From positions 299,207-363,206 of the forward strand of contig NZ_QOKV01000004.1 in the NCBI RefSeq assembly GCF_008365405.1: a stretch of DNA of 64,000 nt, read 5' to 3'. Positions 36,943 to 46,168 of this stretch are shown here, one piece after another. The notes under the pieces are model-generated. The model worked only from the letters and a program-made list of their open reading frames with translations, made no database searches and had not been told where the DNA came from. Each line of letters opens with the position of its first letter. Within the stretch, counting starts at the first letter, position 1. The position numbers and the translations under genes are program-made. Source of the stretch: Azospirillum brasilense (GTDB lineage: Bacteria > Pseudomonadota > Alphaproteobacteria > Azospirillales > Azospirillaceae).

Positions 36943-38967
36943 TCAGTTCTCCGAACCGTCCACCAGCCTCCGCAAAGCGCGCGCTGCCGCCTCCGCCGGG
37001 CCGGACCAGCCGCCGTTCCGGGTCTGGCGGAACAGGCGGGCGGTGGGATACCAGGGGCTGTCGTCGCGCCCGCTGAGCCAGCGCCAGTCGTTGTTCCAGG
37101 GCAGCAGCACCCAGACCGGGCGGCCCAACGCGCCGGCCAGATGGGCGACCGCCGTATCGACCGCGACGATCAGGTCCAGCGCCTCCACCGCCGCCGCCGT
37201 TTCGGCGAAGCTGGTCAGACCGTCCGACAGATCGATGACCGGGAAGGATACCTCCATCCTCTGCCGCTCGGCGTCTCCCACCTGGAGGGAAAACAGCGCC
37301 ACACCCGGCACCGCCGCCAGCGGCGCCAGGGCGGACAAGGGCATGGAGCGGATGGCGTCGGCGTGATGCTGGGGCCGCCCCGCCCAGACCAGCCCGACCC
37401 GCAGCCGGGCGTCGGGCGCCGCACCCCGCAGGCATCCCGCCCAGGGGTCGCGCCGGTCCTCCGGTGCACCGAGATAGGGTGTGCGTGCGGGGATCGCCTC
37501 CAGGCTCGGGCAGAACAGGCCGGCGAGGCTCATCAGCGGGATCTGGACGTCGGTGTCGGGCAAGCCGCCCACCCCTGGAAAGCCGGGCGCCCGCGGGATC
37601 ACCGTCACCCGCGCCGGGTCGGTGTTGCGCTCCAGCAGGGGGAGGAGAGGGCCGTGCGCCTCCAGATGGACGCGCGCCGGGGCGGCTCGCAGCACATGAT
37701 CCAGAAAGCGGATGAACTGGATGGTGTCGCCCATCCCTTGCTCCGCATGGACCAGGATGGTCCGCCCCGCCAGATCCGTGCCGTCCCAGAGCGGCTGGCG
37801 GAAGGGGCGGCGCTGCCCGGCCAGGGCCTCGCTCCGCCAGCGCCATTCGTATTCCGCCCATCCGGCGGCGTAATCGCCCAGCCGCAGCAGCAGATGGGCC
37901 AGATTCCAGTGGGCGACGGTCAGTTGCGGCGCCACCCGCAGAGCGCCGCGGAAAGCCTCCTCCGCGTCCCGCGGGTGGTCGAGATGCACCAGGGCGTCGC
38001 CGCGGACGACCTGGGCCTCGCCCAGCTCCGGGGCCAGCCGCAACGCCCGGTCGGCCAGCCGCAGGGCCTGCGCGTCCTCCCCGATCTGGATCGTCAGCGC
38101 GCCGAGGTTGGACAGGGACGGCGCGTGCGCCGGATCGCAGGCCAGCGCCGCGCGGCCGGCGGTCATCGCCTCCGCCCGCCGCCCAAGGGCGGCCAGCGCC
38201 AGCCCCAGCTTGGCGTGGGCCTCCGCCTCCTGCGGGGCCAGGGCGCGCGCCCGGCGGGCCAGCCGCTCCGCCGCCGCCGCGTCGCGCCCGTCGAGCCGGC
38301 ACAGCGACAGGTTCCACAGCGCCAGGGCCTCTGCCGGCCGGGTGGCCAGAAGCCCGCGGAACAGCCGGGCGGACTCCTCCACCCGGCCGTCTCGGTAGAG
38401 GGCGGCGGCGTGGGCGGAGAGGAGCGGCACGCCCACCGCCTCCGCCACCGGGCGGGTGAGCCGCGCCACCGCCCGGCCGACCTCCCCCCGCTCCAGAAGC
38501 GCCCGCCCCTCCCGCTCCACCGCCCGGTCGGCGAGGTAGCGCGCCTCCAGGCTGTCGGGCTGGAGCGCCAGGAGCCGTTCCAGCACCAGCAGCGACTCGT
38601 CGTGCCGCCCGACGCCGCGGTAGGCCAGGGCGAGCTGGAACAGCGCCGCCGCGTGGTCGGGCTGAAGCGCCAGCGTCCGCCGCAGGGCGGCCACCGCCCC
38701 CTCGCCGTCCTCCAGGATCAGCCGGACGCGGGCGAGGTCGTAGCGCAGGCCCGGATTGTCGGGAACCAGCCCGATCGCCCCGACGAACAGCGCCGCGGCC
38801 AGCTTCGGCCGGTCCGTCTGGCCGTAGAGCACGCCCAGCAGATGCAGCGCGGTCGCCTGATGGGGATCGGCGTCGAGGATGCGGCCATAGAGGATTTCAG
38901 CCTCGGCCAGACGGCCGGACTCGTGGTGGTCGAAGGCGATGGCCAGGGCTTCCGCGATTGTCGCCAT
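36943..38967 (-). CDS. TPR protein with GT9-like glycosyltransferase C-terminal domain
   Basis: A 674-residue cytoplasmic protein. Residues 1 to about 370 are tandem TPR units (first AIAFDHHESGRLAEAEILYG, many A-x-LG-x-A type helices). From about 390 a glycosyltransferase-B-like fold follows: YEWRWRSEALAG, ILVHAEQGMGDTIQFIRFL and DLIVAVDTAVAHLAGALG, the last being the donor-site pattern of heptosyltransferase-like (GT9/GT41-like) enzymes. It is followed upstream by a clear paralogue on the same strand. ATG 38967 (MATIAEALAIAFDH) fits the first TPR. Likely role is glycosylation of a protein (flagellin) or surface polymer; unproven. Confidence 0.82.
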   Translation of the reverse strand: MATIAEALAIAFDHHESGRLAEAEILYGRILDADPHQATALHLLGVLYGQTDRPKLAAALFVGAIGLVPDNPGLRYDLARVRLILEDGEGAVAALRRTLALQPDHAAALFQLALAYRGVGRHDESLLVLERLLALQPDSLEARYLADRAVEREGRALLERGEVGRAVARLTRPVAEAVGVPLLSAHAAALYRDGRVEESARLFRGLLATRPAEALALWNLSLCRLDGRDAAAAERLARRARALAPQEAEAHAKLGLALAALGRRAEAMTAGRAALACDPAHAPSLSNLGALTIQIGEDAQALRLADRALRLAPELGEAQVVRGDALVHLDHPRDAEEAFRGALRVAPQLTVAHWNLAHLLLRLGDYAAGWAEYEWRWRSEALAGQRRPFRQPLWDGTDLAGRTILVHAEQGMGDTIQFIRFLDHVLRAAPARVHLEAHGPLLPLLERNTDPARVTVIPRAPGFPGVGGLPDTDVQIPLMSLAGLFCPSLEAIPARTPYLGAPEDRRDPWAGCLRGAAPDARLRVGLVWAGRPQHHADAIRSMPLSALAPLAAVPGVALFSLQVGDAERQRMEVSFPVIDLSDGLTSFAETAAAVEALDLIVAVDTAVAHLAGALGRPVWVLLPWNNDWRWLSGRDDSPWYPTARLFRQTRNGGWSGPAEAAARALRRLVDGSEN

Positions 38968-39008
38968 GAGTCCGCGCTGGATGGTGAGAGGGATGAAGGG
39001 TAGCAGAG

Positions 39009-40901
39009 CTACCGGAAAAGCGCGCGCAGCCGGTCGGTCACGGCGTCCAGCGGCGTCCGCCAGTCCCCTGCCGCCGCTTGGCGGAACAGGCGGGCCGAGG
39101 GGTACCAGGGCGAGTCGTCCCGGCCGACCAGCCAGCGCCAGTCCGGCGCGTGGGACAGCAGCAGCCAGACCGGATGCCCCAGCGCGCCGGCGAGATGGGC
39201 GGTGGCGTTGTCGATGGTAACGACGAGGTCGGTGGCGGCGATCTGCGCGGCCAGCCCGTCCAGGTCGTCCTTGCGGTCCAGTCCGGGAGGCAGCGCGATG
39301 GCGATGCCCTCCGCCGCCAGGGCGGCGACCTCCCCCGCGCAGTCTCCGTACTGCAGGACGACCATGTCGGCGCCTGCCGCATCGAGCCGGCGCGCCAGAT
39401 CGGCCAGCGGCACGTTGCGCAGGCGCCCCCATTTCGGGTTGGTGGTGTGCCAGGCGATGCCGACCAGGGGCCGCCCGCACCTCCGCCGAACCGCCGGTAC
39501 CCGCGCCGGATCGGCGGCCAGGATCGGGCGGAGCCGGCGGAAATCCTTCTCGGCGCGCAGCAGGAGGCGCGGCAGGCTGCCCGACGGGATCTGTGCGGCG
39601 ATGTCCGGGGCCGACAGGCGCGGGTCCGGCAGCGGGCCGCGCGGCACCACCTCCACCCCGGGCAGAGCGCGGGCGAACAGCGGCACCAGCCGGGCGTCGC
39701 ATTCCAGAAGGCAGCTCGCCAAGGTCGCCGTTGATGATTGCGTCTTATTTGTTGACGATTGCGTCAACAACGGGAGCAGCGTGGCGAACATCAGCTCGTC
39801 GCCGACCCCCTGTTCCCCCCAGACGAGCAGACGCCCGCCGCCCAGCGGCTGGCCGGTCCACAACGGCTGCGGGAAACGCCCGGCGGTGCGGCACCAGGGT
39901 TCGGCGGACCAGCGGTCCTCCCAGGCGTCCCAGCCCTCCGCGAAGCGCCCGAGCGCCAGCAGCGCCGCGGCCCGCGCTACTCGCGCGTCGGCCAGAGCGG
40001 GGTCGCGGGCGAGCGCCGCCTCCGCCTCGGCCAGCGCCGCCTGCGGGTCGCCGCAGAGCGTGTGGGCATCGGCGAGGTTGTTGCGGATGGCCGCCGCGTC
40101 CGGCCGGAGCGCCACCGCCCGCCGCAGGGCGTCCCGCGCGCCGTCCGGATCGCCTTGCCCCTTCAGCACGTTGGCCCGGTTGTTCCACAGCGCGGCGTCG
40201 GCGGGGTCCAGCGTCAGACCGCATTCATAGGCGCTGCGGGCGGTGGGCAGCGCGCCGCGGTCCTTCCGCCACGCCCCCAGCCGGTTCCACAGCACCGCGC
40301 GCTCCGGGTCGAGCCGCAGGGCGCGGCGCAGCTCCCCTTCGCCCGCATCGGGCCGCAAGGCCAGCATCTCCAGCAGGGCGGCGTCGTCCGGCGCCAGCAG
40401 CGCGGCGATCCGCCTCTGGGCCAGCGCCTCGTCCATACGGCCCAATGCCTCCAGCGCCTGGGCACGGTTGACGCGCGGATCGGCCAGCCCCGGCCGAAGG
40501 TCCACCGCGGCGCGCAGGGCCTGCTCCGCCGGGGCCGGATCGTCGGCGGCCAGCCGGCGCACCGCGAAATTGTTGAGAAGCGCCACGCGCTCCGGATCGA
40601 GGACGGCGGCGCGGGCCAGCGCCTCCGCCGCCGCGCCGAAGCGGCCCAGCGCCTCCAACAGGTTGGCGTGGTTGGCGTGCAGGTCGGGCTGGCTTTCATC
40701 CCCGGCGACGGCCTGCTCGACCAGCGCGCAGCCCTCCTCCAGCCGCCCGCATTGGGCGAGCAGCAGGCCGCGCAGATGCAAGGCCGGCGGGTGGCCGGGA
40801 ACGGCGTCGAGGATCTGCCCGTAGACCGAGTCGGCCTCGGCGAAGCGTCCCTCCCGCTGGAGGTCGAAGGCGATCAGCAGGGCTTCCTGCAGCGTGGCCA
40901 T
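39009..40901 (-). CDS. TPR protein with GT9-like glycosyltransferase C-terminal domain, paralogue
   Basis: A 630-residue paralogue of the next gene downstream, 41 nt away. TPR units cover about 1-360 (first IAFDLQREGRFAEADSVYG). The C-terminal domain has WDAWEDRWSAEPW, LLVWGEQGVGDELMFATL and DLVVTIDNATAHLAGALG. Both end in the shared DWRWL-x-GRDDSPWYP segment. Between GDELMFATLLPLL and LLECDARLVPLF it carries an unusual TQSST-NK-TQSST insert coded by an AT-rich repeat. ATG 40901 (MATLQEALLIAFD) parallels its sibling; a Met seven codons upstream is possible. The pair arose by tandem duplication. Confidence 0.82.
   Translation of the reverse strand: MATLQEALLIAFDLQREGRFAEADSVYGQILDAVPGHPPALHLRGLLLAQCGRLEEGCALVEQAVAGDESQPDLHANHANLLEALGRFGAAAEALARAAVLDPERVALLNNFAVRRLAADDPAPAEQALRAAVDLRPGLADPRVNRAQALEALGRMDEALAQRRIAALLAPDDAALLEMLALRPDAGEGELRRALRLDPERAVLWNRLGAWRKDRGALPTARSAYECGLTLDPADAALWNNRANVLKGQGDPDGARDALRRAVALRPDAAAIRNNLADAHTLCGDPQAALAEAEAALARDPALADARVARAAALLALGRFAEGWDAWEDRWSAEPWCRTAGRFPQPLWTGQPLGGGRLLVWGEQGVGDELMFATLLPLLTQSSTNKTQSSTATLASCLLECDARLVPLFARALPGVEVVPRGPLPDPRLSAPDIAAQIPSGSLPRLLLRAEKDFRRLRPILAADPARVPAVRRRCGRPLVGIAWHTTNPKWGRLRNVPLADLARRLDAAGADMVVLQYGDCAGEVAALAAEGIAIALPPGLDRKDDLDGLAAQIAATDLVVTIDNATAHLAGALGHPVWLLLSHAPDWRWLVGRDDSPWYPSARLFRQAAAGDWRTPLDAVTDRLRALFR
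39730..39765 (-). repeat. AT-rich direct repeat inside a TPR-glycosyltransferase gene
   Basis: GTTGATGATTGCGTC (39730-39744) and GTTGACGATTGCGTC (39751-39765) differ at one base and are joined by TTATTT, giving a 21-nt period. On the coding strand it encodes TQSST-NK-TQSST. Base composition is unlike the GC-rich gene around it, and the paralogue lacks the segment, so it is an in-frame insertion. Confidence 0.85.
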
Positions 40902-41049
40902 GGTCCCCCGTCCGTCCGCCATCGTCCACCGGCGGGCACGGTGGCGAAGCCGGGGCGCGGGGTCAAGCCCGCAAAAACCGCGCGCCGGGGGTGCGTCACG
41001 GCAACGCCCCGGCTGGCGCAAGCCCAGGTCGCGCGCTATGTTGCGCGCC

Positions 41050-41859
41050 ATGACCGATCCGCGCACCCCCTCCGCCCCGTCCCAGCCCGCAGCTCCGGCC
41101 CAGGCCACCGGCGTGTCCGCCGGGGCCGAAGGGAACTGGTTCGGCTACCGCCCCGTCGACCCCGACGCCAAGTCCGGCCTCGTCCGCGCCGTCTTCGACA
41201 GCGTGGCCGGTCGCTACGACCTGATGAACGACCTGATGTCGGGCGGCATCCACCGGCTGTGGAAGGACACGCTGATGGAGATGGTGGCGCCCAAGGCCGA
41301 CATGACGCTGCTCGACGTGGCGGGCGGCACCGGCGACATCGCCTTCCGCTTCCTGGAGCGCGGCGGCGGCCGGGCCGTGGTCTGCGACATCACCGAGTCG
41401 ATGGTCCGCGTCGGGCGCGACCGTTCCTACGACCGCAACCTGCTGACCGGCGTGAACTGGACGGTCGGCGACGCCGAAAGGCTGCCCATCGCCTCCCGTT
41501 CGGTGGACGCCTACACCATTGCGTTCGGCCTGCGCAACGTCACGCGCATCGACGCCGCGCTTTCCGAGGCGCGCCGCGTGTTGAAGCCCGGCGGAAAGTT
41601 CTTCTGCCTGGAGTTCAGCCACGTGGTCCTTCCGGTCCTGCGCGAGATCTACGACGTCTATTCCTTCCAGGTCCTGCCGCGGCTCGGCCGCATGGTGGCC
41701 GGGGACGAGGACAGCTACCGCTATCTGGCGGAGAGCATCCGCCGCTTCCCCGAGCAGCAGGCCATGGTCAAGCGCATCGAGGCCGCCGGATTCGGCGCGG
41801 TGCGCGTGCGCAACCTGACCGGCGGCATCGCCGCCATCCATTCCGGCTGGCGGATCTGA
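41050..41859 (+). CDS. ubiE: Ubiquinone/menaquinone biosynthesis C-methyltransferase UbiE
   Basis: A 269-residue SAM-dependent methyltransferase acting on the ubiquinone ring. Hallmarks are VRAVFDSVAGRYDLMNDLMSGG, SAM motif I LLDVAGGTGDIAF, the IAFGLRNVTR segment and the C-terminal NLTGGIAAIHSGWRI. An N-terminal tail of about 30 residues, rich in Pro and Ala, precedes the fold. ATG 41050 is chosen; an in-frame ATG four codons upstream is possible. It is followed by ubiB after 4 nt, so the two form a quinone operon divergent from the TPR genes. Confidence 0.97.
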   Translation: MTDPRTPSAPSQPAAPAQATGVSAGAEGNWFGYRPVDPDAKSGLVRAVFDSVAGRYDLMNDLMSGGIHRLWKDTLMEMVAPKADMTLLDVAGGTGDIAFRFLERGGGRAVVCDITESMVRVGRDRSYDRNLLTGVNWTVGDAERLPIASRSVDAYTIAFGLRNVTRIDAALSEARRVLKPGGKFFCLEFSHVVLPVLREIYDVYSFQVLPRLGRMVAGDEDSYRYLAESIRRFPEQQAMVKRIEAAGFGAVRVRNLTGGIAAIHSGWRI

Positions 41860-41863
41860 CCGG

Positions 41864-43405
41864 ATGCTGTTCCGGACCGCCCGAAACATCGGCCGCCTCT
41901 TCGTGATCGGCCGCACGCTGGCGCGCTACAACGCGCTGCCGGAAACGCTGCCGCAGACCGCCCCCGGCTTCGCCCTGTTCTGGCGCTGGGTCGGCAACGC
42001 CAAGGAGCCCGGCCGCGTCGGCCAGCGGCTGGCCCGCGCGCTGGCCGATCTGGGGCCGACCTACATCAAGCTGGGGCAGCTGCTGTCCACCCGCTCCGAC
42101 CTCGTCGGCGAGCGGATGGCGCTGGACCTGGCCGAGCTTCAGGACAAGCTGCCGCCCTTCCCCGGCGCACAGGCCCGCGCCATCGTCGAAGAGGAGCTGG
42201 GCGCCCCCATCGGGACGCTGTTCCGCAGCTTCGACGAGGTGCCGGTCGCCGCCGCCTCCATCGCGCAGGTGCATTTCGCCGTCACCGCCGAGGGGCGGGA
42301 GGTCGCGGTGAAGGTGCTGCGGCCGGGCATCGAGAACGCCTTCGAGCGGGACATCGACCTGTTCTACTGGCTGGCCGAGCTGGCCGTCGTGGTCATGCCC
42401 AAGCTGAAGCGGCTGCGCCCGCGCGAGGTGGTGGACACCTTCGCCCGCACCTCCCGCCTGGAGATGGAGCTGCGGATGGAAGCCGCGGCGGCGTCGGAAC
42501 TGGGGGACAACTTCAAGGACGACCCCACCTTCAACGTGCCGGCCATCGACTGGGACCGCACGGCGCGCCGCGTCCTGACGCTGGAGCGCATCCGCGGCTT
42601 CAAGGTCGACGAGTCGGAAAGGCTCGACGCCGCCGGCTTCGACCGCGACGAGATCCTGGCGAAGGCCTCGGCCAGCTTCTTCAACCAGGTGTTCCGTGAC
42701 GGCTTCTTCCACGCCGACCTGCATCCGGGCAACCTGTTCGTCACCCATGACGGCAACATCACCGCCGTCGATTTCGGCATCATGGGCCGGCTGGACCGGG
42801 CGACGCGGACCTATCTGGCCGACATGCTCATCGGCTTCCTGACCGGCGACTACCGCCGCGTCGCGGTGGTGCATTTCGAGGCGGGCTACGTCCCCCGCCA
42901 CCAGTCGATCGAGGTCTTCACCCAGGCCTGCCGCGCCATCGGCGAGCCGTTGCAGAACAAGCCGCTGAGCGAGATCTCCGTCGGCCGGCTGCTCGCCCAG
43001 CTCTTCGCGGTGACCGAGCAGTTCGAGATGGAGACCCAGCCGCAGCTCCTCCTGCTCCAGAAGAGCATGCTGACGGCGGAGGGGGTGGGCCGCTTCCTGA
43101 ACCCCGACATCAACATGTGGGAGCTGGCGCGTCCGCTGATCGAGGACTGGATGCGCGAGAATCGCGGGCCGGAGGCCCAGATTCTCGACGATCTGGAGGC
43201 CGTGGTGTCGACGGTGCGCCGCCTGCCCCGGCTGGTGAACCAGGCCGAACGCGCCGCCGCCGAGCTGGCCGACGGCGGCCTGCGCCTGCACCCCCATTCG
43301 ATCAAGCATATGCTCGACCGCTGGGTGGAGCGCCGGATCAGCGAGCGCATCGCCCTGTGGATCATCGTCGTCCTGCTGACGGTGATCGCGGTGAAGGTGC
43401 TGTAA
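41864..43405 (+). CDS. ubiB: Ubiquinone biosynthesis atypical kinase UbiB
   Basis: A 513-residue ABC1/ADCK-type protein. The KxGQ motif (KLGQ, 69-72) inside YIKLGQLLSTRSDL, an Ala-rich nucleotide loop AAASIAQVHFA, the VAVKVLRPG lysine segment, the FFHADLHPGNLF motif and the metal site AVDFGIMG are all present. Two C-terminal membrane helices end the protein (IALWIIVVLLTVIAVKVL). UbiB supports quinone biosynthesis by ATPase activity and lipid handling in the membrane. It is coupled to ubiE (4-nt gap). Confidence 0.97.
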   Translation: MLFRTARNIGRLFVIGRTLARYNALPETLPQTAPGFALFWRWVGNAKEPGRVGQRLARALADLGPTYIKLGQLLSTRSDLVGERMALDLAELQDKLPPFPGAQARAIVEEELGAPIGTLFRSFDEVPVAAASIAQVHFAVTAEGREVAVKVLRPGIENAFERDIDLFYWLAELAVVVMPKLKRLRPREVVDTFARTSRLEMELRMEAAAASELGDNFKDDPTFNVPAIDWDRTARRVLTLERIRGFKVDESERLDAAGFDRDEILAKASASFFNQVFRDGFFHADLHPGNLFVTHDGNITAVDFGIMGRLDRATRTYLADMLIGFLTGDYRRVAVVHFEAGYVPRHQSIEVFTQACRAIGEPLQNKPLSEISVGRLLAQLFAVTEQFEMETQPQLLLLQKSMLTAEGVGRFLNPDINMWELARPLIEDWMRENRGPEAQILDDLEAVVSTVRRLPRLVNQAERAAAELADGGLRLHPHSIKHMLDRWVERRISERIALWIIVVLLTVIAVKVL

Positions 43406-43525
43406 ATCCATTTTGACTGAGCGCGAAAGGGGTGCGGCGGCGTGCCTCTCCCCCTTGGGCGTGGTTGACCCCGCCACCGCCCAGCCGGACACTGGAGTCG
43501 TCGCAACCGTTCGCGGAGGGAAGCC

Positions 43526-44257
43526 ATGGCCCGCGACGAATTCCAGGCGCTTCTGACCTACATCCGAACCGACCAATTCCAGCCGCACCGGCCCCGCTCC
43601 GGCCCGCTGGAGTCCCCGCCGCCCGTCGTCACCATCGCCCGCGAGCACGGGACCGGCGGCGAGGTGATCGCGGCGAAGCTCGCCGAGTCGCTGGGGGTGC
43701 CCTGCTTCGACAAGGAAATCCTCGACGCCGTGGTGGCGACGGCCACCTCCGACCCGACGCTGATGCGCCAGCTCGACGAGAAGCTGCCGGGCCGGGCGGG
43801 GATGTTCCTCTACGCCAGCCTGATGGGGCTGCACGACCCGCTGACCGAGTACCAGCGGCTGCTGACCCGCGTGGTCAACGGCATCGCCTTCCGCGGCGGG
43901 GTGATCGTCGGGCGCGGGGCGCATCTGCTGCTGCGCGGGGCGCCGCGCTTCCGCGTCCGCATCGTCGGCTCGGACGAGGTCTGCGCCGCGCGGCTGGCCG
44001 GCGGCGATCCCGGCAAGGTCGCCGACGCGCTGCACGAGGTCCAGCGGGTCAACGCCGCCCGCGCCAAGTATTTCAAGGAGTTCTTCAAGGTCTCCAACAG
44101 CGATCCGCTGCAGTACGACCTGATCGTCAACACTGACCGCTTCACCGATCTGGACGCCGTGGTCGATGTGATCCTGCACGCCTACCGGGTCCATGGCGGG
44201 CATGAGGAGGCTCAGCCGCCCTCCTCGATCCACCAGGACTCGACCAGCGGGCCGTAG
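43526..44257 (+). CDS. Cytidylate-kinase-like family protein
   Basis: A 243-residue P-loop-fold protein of the cytidylate-kinase-like (Cytidylate_kin2) family. It has VVTIAREHGTGGEVIAAKLAESLG in place of the standard nucleotide loop, followed by PCFDKEILDAV, IVGRGAHLLL and the C-terminal KYFKEFF-x-YDLIVNT segment. The substrate is unknown; true Cmk has a GSGKGT loop that is absent here. GGAGGG precedes ATG 43526. The last 46 nt overlap the end of the convergent YejA-type gene, so the final 15 residues are coded on both strands. Confidence 0.82.
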   Translation: MARDEFQALLTYIRTDQFQPHRPRSGPLESPPPVVTIAREHGTGGEVIAAKLAESLGVPCFDKEILDAVVATATSDPTLMRQLDEKLPGRAGMFLYASLMGLHDPLTEYQRLLTRVVNGIAFRGGVIVGRGAHLLLRGAPRFRVRIVGSDEVCAARLAGGDPGKVADALHEVQRVNAARAKYFKEFFKVSNSDPLQYDLIVNTDRFTDLDAVVDVILHAYRVHGGHEEAQPPSSIHQDSTSGP

Positions 44258-46020
44258 AGGGGCGTCGCCTCCGGGTGCTTCAGCCGCGACCAGCGGGCCA
44301 TGCGGTCGGCCGGGCTGTGGAACAGCGGCACCATATAATGTCCCCACAGCAGCACCCGGTCGAGCGCACGGACGCGGGCCACGAGGTCGGCGCGGGTCCG
44401 CGCCTCGGCGATGGAGGCGGCGATGGCGTCCACCACCGGGTCGCGAATGCCGGGATAGTTGCGGCTGCCCGGCTGGTCCGCTGCCTCGGACCCGTAATAG
44501 TAAAGTTGCTCATTGCCCGGCGAGAGGCTGGAAACCCACCAGCGCAGGGTCATGTCGAAGTCGAAATGATCGAGGCGCGCCTGATACTGCGCGTTGTCCA
44601 CCGTGCGCACCGTGGCAGCGATGCCCAGCCGCTCCAGCGAACGGGCGTATTCCAGCGCCACCCGCTCGTCCGCCGGGTTGCCCAGCAGGATTTCGAAGGC
44701 GAAGGGACGCCCCGCCCCGTCCGTCAACCGCCCGCCGTTCACCCGCCAGCCGGCCTCGGCCAGCAGGCGCAGCGCCTCGCGCAGGTTGCCCCGCGCCCCC
44801 GCCGGGCCGCTGCCGTCGGTGTGCGGCAGGGTGAAGGGGTCGGTGAACAGCGCCGGCGGCAGGCGGTCGCGGAAGAGCTCCAGCACCGACCGTTCCTCCG
44901 GCCCCGGCACCCCCTCCGCCGCCAGCTCGGAGTTCGGGTAATAGCTCGCCGTGCGGACCAGCGCGCCATGGAACAGCGTCTTGCCGATCCAAGCGAAATC
45001 GGTGGCGAGACCCAGCGCCCGCCGCACCCGGATGTCCTGGAACGGGGAACGCCGGGTGTTGAAGATCAGGCCGCGGGCGAACTCCGGACGGCGGTGCGGC
45101 AACTCCTCCAGCACGATCCGCCCCGCGCGGAGCGCCGGGCCGTCGTAGCCGGTGGCCCATTTGGTGGGGTCGGATTCGCGCCGCACGTCACCCTGCCCGG
45201 CCAGGAAGGCCTCCAGCGCCACCGAGTCGTCGCGGTAATAGGTGAAATCCAGCGTGTCGGCGTTGAACAGCCCGCGCCGCGACGGCAGGTCCCGCCCCCA
45301 ATAGTCGGCCACCCGCTCGTAGAGGATGCGCCGCCCGGCCTCCGCCTGTTTGACCCGGTAGGGGCCGCTGCCCAGCGGCGGGTCGAGCGTCGTGGCGGCG
45401 AAGTCCCGCCCCGCCCACCACGCCTTGGCGTGGATCGGCATCAGCCCCATCAGCAGCGGCATCTCGCGGTCGAACCGCCCGTCCGGGCCGGGAACGAAGG
45501 CGAAGCGGACGGTGCGCTCGTCCGGCGCCTCGGCGCTCGCCACCTTGGCGTAGTACTGGCGGCGGTTCGGCGTGCCGTGTGCGCGCTGCACCTCCAGCGA
45601 GAACAGCACGTCGGCGGCGGTCACCGGCGTCCCGTCGTGCCAGCGCGCGGCGGGGTTCAGGTGGAAGACGGCGCCACCGCGGTCCTCCGGGACCTCCAGG
45701 CTCTCGGCCAGCAGGCCGTAGAGCGAAAAGGGCTCGTCCCACGAGCGGGCCAGCATCGTTTCGAAGACGAAACCAAGCCCCAGGGCGGGCACGCCCTTGA
45801 CCACATGGGGGTTCAGGGTGTCGAAGCCGCCAGTCACCGCCTGGCGCAGCGTGCCGCCCTTCGGCGCGTCGGGATTGACGTAGGCGAAATGCGCGAAGCC
45901 CGGCGGATAGGCGGGGTCGCCATGCATGGCGAGGGCGTGGACAGCCTTCGCGGGGGTGTCGGCCCGTGCCGCAAGGGGAAAAAAGGCGAGACAGAGCAGC
46001 GCAAAGAGGATGCAGGGCAT
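44212..46020 (-). CDS. Extracellular solute-binding protein family 5, YejA type
   Basis: A 602-residue periplasmic binding protein of the oligopeptide class. The signal peptide is MPCILFALLCLAFFPLAARAD. The mature protein has the YejA-like start ALAMHGDPAYPPGFAHFAYVNPDAPKGG (split here as read, HFAYVNPDAPKGG being the key part), ARWHDGTPVTAADVLFSLE and a C-terminal WWVSSLSPGNEQLYYYGS segment. No permease or ATPase gene is adjacent, so partners must be elsewhere. The gene ends 46 nt inside the convergent kinase-like gene. It is divergent from ppa. Confidence 0.88.
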   Translation of the reverse strand: MPCILFALLCLAFFPLAARADTPAKAVHALAMHGDPAYPPGFAHFAYVNPDAPKGGTLRQAVTGGFDTLNPHVVKGVPALGLGFVFETMLARSWDEPFSLYGLLAESLEVPEDRGGAVFHLNPAARWHDGTPVTAADVLFSLEVQRAHGTPNRRQYYAKVASAEAPDERTVRFAFVPGPDGRFDREMPLLMGLMPIHAKAWWAGRDFAATTLDPPLGSGPYRVKQAEAGRRILYERVADYWGRDLPSRRGLFNADTLDFTYYRDDSVALEAFLAGQGDVRRESDPTKWATGYDGPALRAGRIVLEELPHRRPEFARGLIFNTRRSPFQDIRVRRALGLATDFAWIGKTLFHGALVRTASYYPNSELAAEGVPGPEERSVLELFRDRLPPALFTDPFTLPHTDGSGPAGARGNLREALRLLAEAGWRVNGGRLTDGAGRPFAFEILLGNPADERVALEYARSLERLGIAATVRTVDNAQYQARLDHFDFDMTLRWWVSSLSPGNEQLYYYGSEAADQPGSRNYPGIRDPVVDAIAASIAEARTRADLVARVRALDRVLLWGHYMVPLFHSPADRMARWSRLKHPEATPLYGPLVESWWIEEGG

Positions 46021-46168
46021 GGCGAAGGCTCGTCCCTTTGCCGCACCTGCGCAAGTGGCTTTGACTTATGCCCGCATCTGCCTAAACTCCGCGCGCGCGG
46101 CGCCGGGAGCTTTGGCCCGCGTCCACAACCAAGCGCAACCCGCTTTTGCAGTCGAAGGATGGTTTTCC

